Positions 7,927 to 15,666 of a stretch of 64,000 bases of DNA are shown one piece after another. Location of the stretch: the IMG/VR virus record IMGVR_UViG_3300037010_003037, positions 62,001 through 126,000 of that record; one strand, 5' to 3'. Below the pieces are notes generated by a model, which saw only the letters and a program-made list of their open reading frames with translations, did no database searches and had not been told where the DNA came from. The position numbers were made by a program, and so were the translations under genes. Positions within the stretch are counted from its first letter, which is position 1; each line of letters begins with the position of its first letter. Source of the stretch: a virus.

Positions 7927-9405
7927 ATGAATATTTGGGGCATAAATGCAATGAATCACGATGCTTCAATAAGCGTCGTGGATTCTGATACTGGATCTAT
8001 CCTTTTTGCGGGACACGCAGAACGTTATAGTAGAATAAAAAATGATCCAAACTTAAATGAAGGGTTGATAGCTGACGCATGTCAGGTTGGTAAACCTGAT
8101 ATTATAGTTTGGTACGAAAACCCATATGGAAGAAAGATACGTAACCTTCTAAGTGGAGATTTTGAATCTTTTTTTACATGGGAATCTCCGCAAAAGTATC
8201 TTAAAGCATATGGAATTGACGCACCGGTAAAGTATTCAAATCACCATGCTTCACATGCTGCTGGTGGTTTTTACACATCAGGGTTTAATGATGCTGCCAT
8301 TCTTGTTGTTGATGCTATAGGAGAAATGTCAACTGCATCTATTTGGCACGCGCGTGGGGAAAAACTTACTAAAAAATGGTCTTTAAATTATCCCCATTCA
8401 GTTGGGTTGTTTTACAGCGCCATAACAGATCTAGTAGGTTTGAAGCCAAATGAAGAAGAATACATTCTTATGGGAATGGCCGCGTACTCAAAGCACAACT
8501 ATATTCTAACTGATTATGTGCTTAACACGTTCTTTAAAGATGACCTATGTCTAAAGCAAAGATTCAATTTTCATCGTGGTGTAAGAGGTGATAGTTTTCT
8601 TCAATATGTTGCTTCTACAGAGCAAGGAAAATATGATCTTGCTGGAATGGCACAAGAAATTGTTGAAATGTGCGTTCAACGACTTGTTGATATGACAGAG
8701 GATTTTGTGGACTCTGAAAATCTGGTGTATTCTGGTGGAGTTGCGCTAAACTGTGTAGCAAATGAAAAAATACAGCATAATTATAAAAACGTTTGGATTT
8801 TGCCTAATCCTGGTGATGCCGGAAATTCGCTTGGAGCCATAGCAAACTACCTTAGAAAACCACTTAAGTGGAATGGACCTTTCTTAGGTTATGAAATTAA
8901 AAAAGCACTTGATGTTGATGCTATAGTAGAAGAATTACTAACTACTGGTATTTGTGGCGTCGCACACGGAAGAGCCGAGTTTGGCCCGCGCGCATTTGGT
9001 AACAGATCACTTCTTGCAGATCCACGCAGACCGGATATCAAGGATAAAGTAAACAGCATTAAGAGACGTCAAAAATTTAGACCTTTTGCCCCTGCTGTTT
9101 TATCTAGGTTCGCTAACGAGTACTTTTATCTTGACGATACTAGCAAAGATGCTAAGTACATGCAATATGCTGTACCAGTAATTGTTGATAATCTACCAGC
9201 AATCACACATGCTGATGGAACTGCTAGGGTACAAGTTGTTTCTGATGAAGCCACTACACTTAATCAAATTCTCGAGGCATGGTATGTAAAAACTGGTTGC
9301 CCGGTTTTACTAAACACTTCTCTAAACATAAAAGGAGAACCATTAGTGAACACGTGGGAAGATGCTGTTAGATGGCAGAATTGTTACAATGTTAAGGTTT
9401 TTTGA
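7927..9405 (+). CDS. O-carbamoyltransferase (NodU/CmcH/TobZ family)
   Basis: A 492-residue protein transferring carbamoyl from carbamoyl phosphate, via carbamoyl-AMP, to a hydroxyl group. The N-terminal half has the Kae1-like fold signatures: N-H-D at residues 10-12, His106-His107-x-x-His110 (metal ligands) and a D-A-I-G-E turn. The C-terminal YrdC-like half carries the family hallmark G-R-x-E-F-G-P-R-A-F-G-N-R-S-L-L-A-D-P-R. It is shorter than NodU/TobZ (about 560-570 residues) but keeps both domains. The acceptor might be a sugar, a nucleoside or a hydroxymethylated base; no hydroxymethylase lies in this window to decide. Confidence 0.88.
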   Translation: MNIWGINAMNHDASISVVDSDTGSILFAGHAERYSRIKNDPNLNEGLIADACQVGKPDIIVWYENPYGRKIRNLLSGDFESFFTWESPQKYLKAYGIDAPVKYSNHHASHAAGGFYTSGFNDAAILVVDAIGEMSTASIWHARGEKLTKKWSLNYPHSVGLFYSAITDLVGLKPNEEEYILMGMAAYSKHNYILTDYVLNTFFKDDLCLKQRFNFHRGVRGDSFLQYVASTEQGKYDLAGMAQEIVEMCVQRLVDMTEDFVDSENLVYSGGVALNCVANEKIQHNYKNVWILPNPGDAGNSLGAIANYLRKPLKWNGPFLGYEIKKALDVDAIVEELLTTGICGVAHGRAEFGPRAFGNRSLLADPRRPDIKDKVNSIKRRQKFRPFAPAVLSRFANEYFYLDDTSKDAKYMQYAVPVIVDNLPAITHADGTARVQVVSDEATTLNQILEAWYVKTGCPVLLNTSLNIKGEPLVNTWEDAVRWQNCYNVKVF

Positions 9406-9448
9406 TAACTCTTGTTACAATTTAACATTATCTGTTACACTTTAACAG

Positions 9449-9477
9449 TTCACAGCTGGTTCTAGGTGGTGTATAAT
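9449..9477 (+). promoter_or_regulatory. Strong sigma70-type (early) promoter
   Basis: TTCACA (9449-9454), a 17-bp spacer and a perfect TATAAT (9472-9477), 26 bp ahead of the receiver-domain gene. This is the best host-type promoter seen on the plus strand and would start transcription of the RNA-repair genes soon after infection. It lies directly behind the carbamoyltransferase stop, so it also separates the two gene groups. Confidence 0.7.
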
Positions 9478-9503
9478 TACACATCACTCACTAATGTGCT
9501 GTT

Positions 9504-9815
9504 ATGTCCTACAAGCTTTTCATTGATGATGAACGCTGGCCTATTGATGATGGAACGACATGGGTGATAGCTCGGTCTTCTGCTGATGCTATCACAGCGG
9601 TTGAGTGTCTGGGTGTGCCAGAATATATCAGCTACGATCATGATCTTGGCGGTGATGATACTTCCATCAAGTTTATCTGGTGGTTGATTAACGCGTACTT
9701 GGACAAAAAGATCACAACATTTCCAATCAATTATTATGTGCACAGCCAAAACCCAGTTGGCGCGGAAAACATTCGCTCTCTGTTGTTTAGTTTTATCGAA
9801 TCTGAAGTAAAATAA
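9504..9815 (+). CDS. Cyclic-phosphate processing receiver-domain protein (cPRD-like)
   Basis: A 103-residue single-domain protein. It has the receiver-like start L-F-I-D-D-E-R-W-P (Asp8, Asp9, Arg11), a central Y-D-H-D-L-G (Asp45, His46, Asp47) and a C-terminal His80-Ser-x-Asn-Pro-x-G-x-x-N-I. This combination defines the family named cyclic-phosphate processing receiver domain, proposed from gene neighbourhoods to act on 2',3'-cyclic phosphate RNA ends. The phosphoacceptor pattern differs from true response regulators. It lies between a strong early promoter and an Rnl1-type RNA ligase 67 bp downstream, which fits end-healing before sealing. The biochemical role is inferred, not demonstrated here. 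Confidence 0.8.
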   Translation: MSYKLFIDDERWPIDDGTTWVIARSSADAITAVECLGVPEYISYDHDLGGDDTSIKFIWWLINAYLDKKITTFPINYYVHSQNPVGAENIRSLLFSFIESEVK

Positions 9816-9826
9816 TGTAACTCGAC

Positions 9827-9843
9827 GTGAATTTTTAATTCAC
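9827..9843 (+). promoter_or_regulatory. Small inverted repeat ahead of the RNA ligase gene
   Basis: GTGAATT and AATTCAC flank a TTT centre, a perfect 7-bp stem. It lies in the 67-bp gap between the receiver-domain gene and the ligase; a TACAAT hexamer follows at 9850-9855. It may be an operator, a weak processing hairpin or chance in AT-rich DNA. Confidence 0.3.
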
Positions 9844-9882
9844 AGATGATACAATAGCTTCTAAACTTAAAGTGAGATTAAA

Positions 9883-11025
9883 ATGCTGCACATCTCTAAC
9901 ATCGATGAATTTCGTTCCCATGTAGCGCACAAGGAAGAAATCCGTGAAATGGATATCGGTTTTGATTCCATTTCTTTCTGCTACATGGTCGCTGCTGAAA
10001 AAACGTTTGATGATGCGTGGGCACTCGAGTGTCGTGGCATTGTTTTTGATAAAGTTTCTGGTCGTGTGAGTGGTCGACCATTGCACAAATTTTTTAACGT
10101 TGGTGAACGAGAATCCACGCTTCCTGAAAATCTTGATTGGTCAAAGGTTGTGCGTGTTATGGATAAGCGTGATGGATCACTAATTCATACGGTGCAGACG
10201 GCTCATGGTGTTAGGTTAAAATCTAAGAAGACATTTAGCTCAGCCGTTGCGCTAGCTGCTGAAAAATGGATGCGTGAACAGCCGGGTCAGCACGTCCTAT
10301 CTTTTGCTAACTTTGTCACTGCTCAAAATTTAACAGCTATCTTTGAATGGACGGCGCCGGATGCTCGCATTGTGCTGTTCTATCCAGAAGCTGAACTACG
10401 ATTGTTGCATATTCGTCATAATGAAACTGGCGATTATGTTGCTGGGAACATCTTAAAAGAATGGGCTGAAAAATTTAACGTGAATGTTGTTGATGAAGTT
10501 GATGAATTCTTTGAAGCCCAAGGTAGTCAGACCACATTCAATCATCGCAAGATGTTGGAAGCAGCGAAGACTCGCGAGGGTATTGAAGGCTGGGTTGTCC
10601 AGTTCGAGAATGGTGACATGGTCAAGGTAAAGACCGATTGGTACCTAAAACGCCACCATGCAATGACATTTCTTCGTGAACGAGATATCGCGCAACTAGT
10701 TTTGGACGAAAGCTTGGATGACATGAAGTCGCTGCTGGTTTCAGAAGGCGTCAACATTAATGAAATTCTTGAGATTGAAGAGCGTGTTCTTCATGACCTA
10801 CGCGAAATTGCGTTGACTGTTGACATGATCTATAGTGAAGATAAGGACTTGCCACGAAAAGATTTTGCGATCAAGCACAGCTCACACAAGTACTTTGGTA
10901 TGCTGATGGCAAAGTACAGTGGTAAAGAGCCTTCGTTTAAGGACTACTTCGCGCGCAATGTGTTGAAGAACAACTACAGTCTGCGTCAGTTAGTTCTTGT
11001 TCCTTCAGTTGCTGAAGGTGATTAA
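9883..11025 (+). CDS. rnlA: T4 Rnl1-type RNA ligase
   Basis: A 380-residue ATP-dependent RNA ligase (T4 Rnl1 is 374). The nucleotidyltransferase motifs are in order: motif I K-R-D-G-S with adenylylated Lys95 (Lys99 in T4), upstream E-C-R-G-I-V-F and K-F-F-N as in T4, a central F-E-W-T-A-P-x-x-R-I-V-L, motif IV I-E-G-W-V-V and motif V V-K-V-K-T-D-W-Y. The C-terminal helical domain of Rnl1 is also present. The enzyme joins 5'-phosphate and 3'-hydroxyl RNA ends and in T4 restores tRNA cut by host anticodon nucleases. No polynucleotide kinase/phosphatase is in the window; the receiver-domain protein just upstream may supply end-healing. Confidence 0.95.
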   Translation: MLHISNIDEFRSHVAHKEEIREMDIGFDSISFCYMVAAEKTFDDAWALECRGIVFDKVSGRVSGRPLHKFFNVGERESTLPENLDWSKVVRVMDKRDGSLIHTVQTAHGVRLKSKKTFSSAVALAAEKWMREQPGQHVLSFANFVTAQNLTAIFEWTAPDARIVLFYPEAELRLLHIRHNETGDYVAGNILKEWAEKFNVNVVDEVDEFFEAQGSQTTFNHRKMLEAAKTREGIEGWVVQFENGDMVKVKTDWYLKRHHAMTFLRERDIAQLVLDESLDDMKSLLVSEGVNINEILEIEERVLHDLREIALTVDMIYSEDKDLPRKDFAIKHSSHKYFGMLMAKYSGKEPSFKDYFARNVLKNNYSLRQLVLVPSVAEGD

Positions 11026-11027
11026 CT

Positions 11028-11056
11028 AACTGAAGCTAAATAACTTCCAGTTTTCT
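11028..11056 (+). terminator. Candidate hairpin terminator after the RNA ligase
   Basis: AACTGAAG pairs with CTTCCAGTT (one bulged C) across an eight-base loop and is followed by TTCT. It begins three bases after the ligase stop codon. The stem is short and the T tract poor, so read-through is likely. Confidence 0.35.
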
Positions 11057-11083
11057 ACATTTCAGGTCAAGCACTTAAGGAGC

Positions 11084-11332
11084 ATGCATAAACTCAAGAT
11101 GTACATTTTTGTCGAAAAAGAGTATAATCATACTATGACTGGACAGGCTGCTATGAAAAACACTCAAAACGTAGTACCAAGATTGCTGATGAATCTTTCA
11201 TCTAATGAAAGAACTATGAAAAATGATTTGAAATCAAAATCTAACGGAACTAAACACAATAATAGAAAGAACAAACAAGTGATACCAGCGTTGTTCAAGC
11301 CATTTGTCTGTAACCATAATCTAGGGTGCTAA
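11084..11332 (+). CDS. Small basic hypothetical protein, start uncertain
   Basis: An open frame of up to 82 codons, rich in Asn, Lys and Arg. ATG 11084 sits only one base after AAGGAG, which is too close for normal initiation. ATG 11099 is in frame with a long spacing, and ATG 11135 or 11153 would follow the promoter at 11100-11128. It stops immediately before the ATG of the next gene (11333), so it could be translationally coupled to it. No family recognised. The frame may be real or just a leader. Confidence 0.35.
   Translation: MHKLKMYIFVEKEYNHTMTGQAAMKNTQNVVPRLLMNLSSNERTMKNDLKSKSNGTKHNNRKNKQVIPALFKPFVCNHNLGC
11100..11128 (+). promoter_or_regulatory. Candidate sigma70-type promoter
   Basis: TGTACA (11100-11105), 17-bp spacer, perfect TATAAT (11123-11128). 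It lies inside the first codons of the doubtful 11084 frame and would serve the small genes from 11135 onward and the second ligase. The -35 matches four of six positions. Confidence 0.4.
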
Positions 11333-11605
11333 ATGTTCAACATTGAAAAAATTCAAAACAACAACGTGAAAGCGTTAGCTGAACTATGCGTTGTCCAACA
11401 CAGCAATTCTGGGACGTCTATGGCTAATGAATTCGACTTGGAAAAATTTGCGATGCTTATCGTGAGTGAGTGTATTAAGTCCATTGAAACGTATGAAATT
11501 CCAGTAGGCAACAGCCCAGCTGGGGAAATGGCGTTTGAATGGACATATGATGCTCTAGCACAAATTCGAGATGACATTAATGAAAAATTTATGGTGAATA
11601 AATGA
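11333..11605 (+). CDS. Small acidic phage protein, unknown function
   Basis: A 90-residue protein with a helical core (residues 27-85) containing F-A-M-L-I-V-S-E-C-I, a pattern frequent in small T4-like phage proteins of unknown role. It starts directly after the preceding stop and overlaps the next gene (ATGA at 11602). No membrane segment or catalytic motif. Confidence 0.6.
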   Translation: MFNIEKIQNNNVKALAELCVVQHSNSGTSMANEFDLEKFAMLIVSECIKSIETYEIPVGNSPAGEMAFEWTYDALAQIRDDINEKFMVNK

Positions 11606-11754
11606 GTGAGCTTGCTATTATTGGAATTATGCTTTTTGCATGGTTTCAGGGGTTAATTGTCGGTTACATCATGTGGGGCCCTGATTCTGAATTCAAGCGG
11701 GGCTTCATTGATGGAATTACTCTTAAATTTATTTGGAAACGGTTGGTCAAATGA
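11602..11754 (+). CDS. 50-residue membrane protein
   Basis: ATG 11602 overlaps the previous stop (ATGA), and its own TGA overlaps the next ATG at 11751 (ATGA again), so the frame is embedded in a coupled operon. Residues 4-24 form one hydrophobic transmembrane segment, followed by a polar tail with basic residues at the end. Function unknown; such small early membrane proteins often affect host envelope or defence functions. Confidence 0.55.
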   Translation: MSELAIIGIMLFAWFQGLIVGYIMWGPDSEFKRGFIDGITLKFIWKRLVK

Positions 11755-11957
11755 TTCAAATTGTCTTTCCTGAAAAATGGCAGTGCGAAATTGCTGATAT
11801 GCTTTGGGCTGCTGAATCGTATGACGAAGTTCAATCAATCATTGAAACATATGGTGTTGAGGCAGAAGTTGTTTATGAAATGATCATCGCTGCTACACTT
11901 GATGAAGAAGATCTTGACTTGACGCTCGCGCAAGAAGTTATCCGGAGCGTGAAGTGA
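11751..11957 (+). CDS. Small acidic hypothetical protein
   Basis: A 68-residue protein from ATG 11751. I chose this start because it overlaps the stop of the membrane protein in ATGA form; an upstream TTG in the same frame is less likely. The sequence is acidic and helical (I-I-E-T-Y-G-V-E-A-E-V-V-Y-E). No recognised family. Last of the small genes before the second RNA ligase. Confidence 0.5.
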   Translation: MIQIVFPEKWQCEIADMLWAAESYDEVQSIIETYGVEAEVVYEMIIAATLDEEDLDLTLAQEVIRSVK

Positions 11958-12012
11958 GAATGAAAAACAAAAAGCATAGCATTAATTCTTTCTAAAATAG
12001 CATAAGTCAAAT

Positions 12013-13101
12013 ATGAGAAAATTAGTTACAATCAGAAAAATCAATGATTTGTCCCCCATTTTGGGTGCTGATAACATTGAAGTTGCATCTATTGATGGGT
12101 GGAAAGTTGTAGTTAAGAAGGGAGAGTTCAAAGTCGGAGATCCCTGTGTGTATTTTGAAATTGATAGCTTCCTTCCTGAATCTGATCCGCGCTACGCGTT
12201 CATTATGAAAAGTGGTGTTCGGGAGTTCGAAGGGATTCGTGGGCACAAGCTGCGCACGGTAAAACTTCGCGGTCAAATTAGTCAAGGTTTGGCTTTGCCA
12301 TTAGGTCAAGCTAATAACACGATGTTTCCGGAAATCTGGCAGTATTTGCGGGATCACCATTTTGACGAAAATAATCCATACGAGGCTGACTTCAGTGCAC
12401 TGTTGGGAATTAAAAAATGGGAACCACAACTACCTGCTGAGCTAGCTGGTCAAATTAAGGGGGTATTCCCGAGTTTTATTCGTAAGACAGATCAGGAACG
12501 GTGTCAAAATCTTATTGATGAGATCTTTATTGACAATGCCGATTCAAAGTATGAAGTCACCATTAAGCTAGATGGAACTAGCGCTACTTTCTACCATCAT
12601 GACGGTTACACTGGAGCATGTAGTCGGAATTTTGAGATGAAGATTTGCGATGAAAATGCTACAAACACTTATGTTAGAATCCTAATTGAAAGTGGATTGC
12701 AGACTGCTTTACCTAAGTTTGGTAACATTGCAGTGCAAGGTGAAATTATGGGCCCTGGGATTCAGGGAAACCGTGAAAAATTGAAGACAGCAAAATTCTT
12801 CATTTTTGACGTGTACTTGATTGATGAGAGTCGTTACATGACTCCTGTTGAACGTAAGAATTTTGTCAATGTGCTACTTCCTCAGTTGAACGCTGAATTG
12901 GTTTCTCATGTGCCTGTCATTGCTGAAGCGGCAAACTTGCGTGATACACTTGGAATTACAAACATTGAACAACTTTTGCAGTTCGCGGCTGGCAAGAGCC
13001 TAGTTCATCCTGTGCGTGAAGGTCTTGTTTTCAAGCGGGATGACGGTAACTTCAGTTTTAAAGCAATTAACAATGAATTTCTCGCAAAAGAAAAGGACTG
13101 A
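12013..13101 (+). CDS. RNA ligase of the DRB0094 (Rnl5/Deinococcus Rnl) family
   Basis: A 362-residue protein with the inverted layout of this family. The N-terminal OB-like domain (residues 1-110) includes K-K-G-E-F-K-V-G-D, V-Y-F-E-I-D and the R-x-V-K-L-R-G-Q-I-S-Q-G-L signature, and the nucleotidyltransferase domain follows. Motif I is T-I-K-L-D-G-T with Lys185; motif III lies around G-E-I-M-G-P-G; motif IV is R-E-G-L-V-F-K-R; motif V is F-S-F-K-A-I-N. Deinococcus Rnl seals 3'-OH/5'-PO4 nicks in RNA, including RNA on a DNA template, so it complements rather than duplicates the Rnl1-type ligase 1 kb upstream. Family assignment is strong; the phage substrate is unknown. Confidence 0.92.
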   Translation: MRKLVTIRKINDLSPILGADNIEVASIDGWKVVVKKGEFKVGDPCVYFEIDSFLPESDPRYAFIMKSGVREFEGIRGHKLRTVKLRGQISQGLALPLGQANNTMFPEIWQYLRDHHFDENNPYEADFSALLGIKKWEPQLPAELAGQIKGVFPSFIRKTDQERCQNLIDEIFIDNADSKYEVTIKLDGTSATFYHHDGYTGACSRNFEMKICDENATNTYVRILIESGLQTALPKFGNIAVQGEIMGPGIQGNREKLKTAKFFIFDVYLIDESRYMTPVERKNFVNVLLPQLNAELVSHVPVIAEAANLRDTLGITNIEQLLQFAAGKSLVHPVREGLVFKRDDGNFSFKAINNEFLAKEKD

Positions 13102-13198
13102 AATATTTTTCTAGACATGAGAATTTACTTGAAAACGTGATTAAAAATTGAAGTAAATAAGTCTATCTTCTTATAACAACCATACATGATAGATTAAA

Positions 13199-14539
13199 GT
13201 GCTAGATATTATCTTCATCTCATACGATGAGCCAAATGCTGATAAAAACTGGAAAAATCTAAAAGCTAGATTTCCATATGCAAAGCGCGTTCATGGTGTA
13301 AAAGGCATCGCGAACGCGCACATGGCTGCATGCAAAAAGGCAAACACACAGTTTTTCTACGTAGTAGATGCTGATGCTGAGATTTTAGATTCATTTAAGT
13401 TTGATTACAAACCTCCTGAATATGATTCAGAGTATGTTCACATCTGGCATGCTCTAAATCCGGCAACAGGGCAAGATTATGGGTATGGAGGTGTAAAGCT
13501 CTTTAATAAGAAGCATTTCCGCAACGTAAAGAACGCGCTAGATTTCTCTACCACGCTTACTAAAGATGTGAAAATTATAGATAAAATTGCATGCATTACC
13601 CGCTTTAATTCTGATGCTGTTAGAGCGTTCCGGGGTGCGTTTAGAGAATCTGTAAAGTTATACACTATCATCAATGATGAAAGCAAACCAGAAAATCAAC
13701 GAATTGAAGCTAGAAATAGGTTAGATAGATGGCTTAATCCTGTTCAGGATTGTGATTACCAAGAAATCATTGCTTTAGGTGCACGGGATGGTATAGAGCA
13801 AGCAAAACAGAGAGGTGATGATCTATCATTTATCAATGATCATGATCTAATGTTTAGAATGTTAATGACTGCGCACCCAGAAATTGATCCAAATATCGAG
13901 CCACAACTTAATGAAAATCATCCTATGAAGCACGAATTTTTCTTTACTACACGAATTGCTGGTGTTCTTTATGATAAGTTTATTGAAGAAAATCTCTCAT
14001 TAAATGAATTGCGAGATGCTCTTTCTGACGGTCAAATGTACAGCAAAACATGGCTAGTGGAGGAATTATCCAAACTGATTGAAAGCGGTAAAATTGAAAA
14101 GAAAGAAAAATACCATGTTGTAGTGCTGGGGGGTTGGATTGGGCTACTATCGCTCATGTTATTCACATGGGAATTTCCTGTATCTGTGATTAGTATTGAC
14201 ATTGATCATCGAGCTAATATGATTGCAGAGAAAATGAATTGGGGATTTGATTTTAAAGCTGTACATAATGATATGTATAACACTAACTACGCTGAGTTTG
14301 ACATTATTATCAACACATCATCAGAACACATTCCTGATATTCCAGCATGGCGGGCAACTATTCCTTCAAAAAAAATTGTCATTGTGCAAAATACTGATTA
14401 TGAAGATGGCGACGGGCATGTCTCTATAGTTAGCAGCTCAAATCAGCTTAGAAATAAGTTAAATCTCTCAGAAGTTTTGTATGAGGGAACTAGAAAATTC
14501 AATCAGTACAACAGGTTTATGATTATTGGAAGAACCTAA
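13199..14539 (+). CDS. Glycosyltransferase-like domain fused to a methyltransferase-like Rossmann domain
   Basis: A 446-residue protein starting at GTG 13199; an in-frame TAG three codons upstream excludes an earlier start. Residues 1-110 repeat the pattern of the gene at 1862: S-Y-D-E-P, H-G-V-K-G, then Asp57-Ala-Asp59 after a hydrophobic strand, consistent with a GT-A DxD. From about residue 300 comes a separate Rossmann-like domain with V-V-V-L-G-G-W-I-G-L-L-S and then I-S-I-D-I-D, the arrangement of a SAM-methyltransferase motif I and the acidic residue after strand 2. A canonical catalytic motif is not obvious. The domain order suggests sugar transfer plus methylation by one polypeptide; both activities are inferences. 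Confidence 0.55.
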   Translation: MLDIIFISYDEPNADKNWKNLKARFPYAKRVHGVKGIANAHMAACKKANTQFFYVVDADAEILDSFKFDYKPPEYDSEYVHIWHALNPATGQDYGYGGVKLFNKKHFRNVKNALDFSTTLTKDVKIIDKIACITRFNSDAVRAFRGAFRESVKLYTIINDESKPENQRIEARNRLDRWLNPVQDCDYQEIIALGARDGIEQAKQRGDDLSFINDHDLMFRMLMTAHPEIDPNIEPQLNENHPMKHEFFFTTRIAGVLYDKFIEENLSLNELRDALSDGQMYSKTWLVEELSKLIESGKIEKKEKYHVVVLGGWIGLLSLMLFTWEFPVSVISIDIDHRANMIAEKMNWGFDFKAVHNDMYNTNYAEFDIIINTSSEHIPDIPAWRATIPSKKIVIVQNTDYEDGDGHVSIVSSSNQLRNKLNLSEVLYEGTRKFNQYNRFMIIGRT

Positions 14540-14567
14540 TTCAAGATTACATTGTTGATGGCGGATG

Positions 14568-14576
14568 TGATATAAT
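14568..14576 (+). promoter_or_regulatory. Extended -10 promoter (TGATATAAT)
   Basis: TG-A-TATAAT with a perfect -10 hexamer at 14571-14576 but no good -35. It is 18 bp ahead of ATG 14595, which has AAGGAG at a normal distance. The mRNA leader would be very short, about 12 bases. Confidence 0.45.
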
Positions 14577-14594
14577 TATCTCTAAGGAGATTGT

Positions 14595-15071
14595 ATGGAA
14601 CTTCGCCTTTATGTTTTCATTAACTATCAGCTAAATTCAACACAACAAAATATACAAGCTGGGCGTGCAGCACTTAATCTTGTTGAAAAGTACACTGCAA
14701 AAGATAATCCTTTTAATGTGAGTATTGTTAAAGAGCACACTGATCTAGTTAAACTGTGGGCAAGTAGTAAAAATCTTTTTACGGTGGTTAATGCTGTGTG
14801 TATTCTTGAGCTTGCAAAAGCAACGAGCATTATCTCAAAGTCTGATTTTCCATGGGTAATTATCAGAGAAGATAAAGAAGATGGTAATCAACACCAAATG
14901 GGTGTTGCTGTTATTTTGCCAGACTGTATTTTTTCGGCAAACAAGAAACACCACGCAAATAATGTAATTGAATATTTTGAATACGTGGATAAAGATGAAA
15001 AACGATACGCATTTATGAAAGGTCAACCTCGTTTTGACCTTATCAAGCTAATTAAAACTTATCAGAAATAA
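14595..15071 (+). CDS. Hypothetical protein, possibly PTH2-like
   Basis: A 158-residue protein with a strong ribosome site (AAGGAG). The start shows a strand (L-R-L-Y-V-F-I-N) followed by a helix with N-I-Q-A-G-R-A-A, loosely like the strand and Q-C-A-H-A helix of archaeal-type peptidyl-tRNA hydrolases. The match is too weak to call function. The remainder alternates strands and helices and ends in a basic tail. Placement next to a P-loop protein and an exonuclease gives no clear hint. Confidence 0.55.
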   Translation: MELRLYVFINYQLNSTQQNIQAGRAALNLVEKYTAKDNPFNVSIVKEHTDLVKLWASSKNLFTVVNAVCILELAKATSIISKSDFPWVIIREDKEDGNQHQMGVAVILPDCIFSANKKHHANNVIEYFEYVDKDEKRYAFMKGQPRFDLIKLIKTYQK

Positions 15072-15078
15072 GATTTAT

Positions 15079-15666
15079 ATGATTGTAGGACTTTGTGGAA
15101 CACAAGGGACAGGTAAATCCACTATTTTGCAAGCTGCTGAAGCAGCAGGATTTAAGGTAGACTGTACCCAGGTGTCTCGTACAGTGCAGGCAAATCTTGG
15201 ATGGGATAAACTATCACGTGCTGAAGAATCTGTTGAAAACATGATGTTGCTTCAAAATGAGATAGCTAATGTCATGTACGACCGTGATATTAAGTATCTG
15301 GACAGTGATGAGGTTGTATTAGTTGAACGAACCCCAGCTGATGTGTGGGCATACACATGTGTTTGGTGTAAAAGAAACAATGTGTCTATTTCTATAAATC
15401 CATGGGCTGTGGATTACAAACACCGAATGCAGCGCATGTCAACCTTTTACACTCGCTTCATTATTGTTCCACAAGTTGCAGAAATTCCTTTTGTTGAGGA
15501 TCCACATCGAGCTGATTATGAAAGTCGTCAATATGTTGACAATATAATTCGTGATTTTTTAAAACGTGGTGGTTTACCATATAATGAAATGAAAACGATT
15601 AGTCGAGAAGAACGAAGTGCAGAAATTGCCGCTCTTCTCACTCTAATAAAAATGGAAAAAACATGA
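15079..15666 (+). CDS. P-loop NTPase/kinase-like protein (NadR/AAA_28 type)
   Basis: A 195-residue protein with a Walker A motif at residues 7-15 (G-T-Q-G-T-G-K-S-T) right at the N-terminus. A V-L-V-E-R-T-P-A-D segment about 90 residues later sits where kinases of the NadR/AAA_28 group have the Walker B/substrate-binding acid, followed by a Y-E-S-R-Q lid-like region. These proteins are usually nucleoside or cofactor kinases. Near the RNA-repair genes it is tempting to suggest RNA or nucleotide end phosphorylation, but no substrate motif supports this. It overlaps the next gene by 4 bp. Confidence 0.65.
   Translation: MIVGLCGTQGTGKSTILQAAEAAGFKVDCTQVSRTVQANLGWDKLSRAEESVENMMLLQNEIANVMYDRDIKYLDSDEVVLVERTPADVWAYTCVWCKRNNVSISINPWAVDYKHRMQRMSTFYTRFIIVPQVAEIPFVEDPHRADYESRQYVDNIIRDFLKRGGLPYNEMKTISREERSAEIAALLTLIKMEKT

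Noticed and set aside
11733-11750. TTG start six codons upstream of the 11751 gene
   Set aside because: ATG 11751 overlaps the preceding stop as ATGA, the usual junction in this operon.
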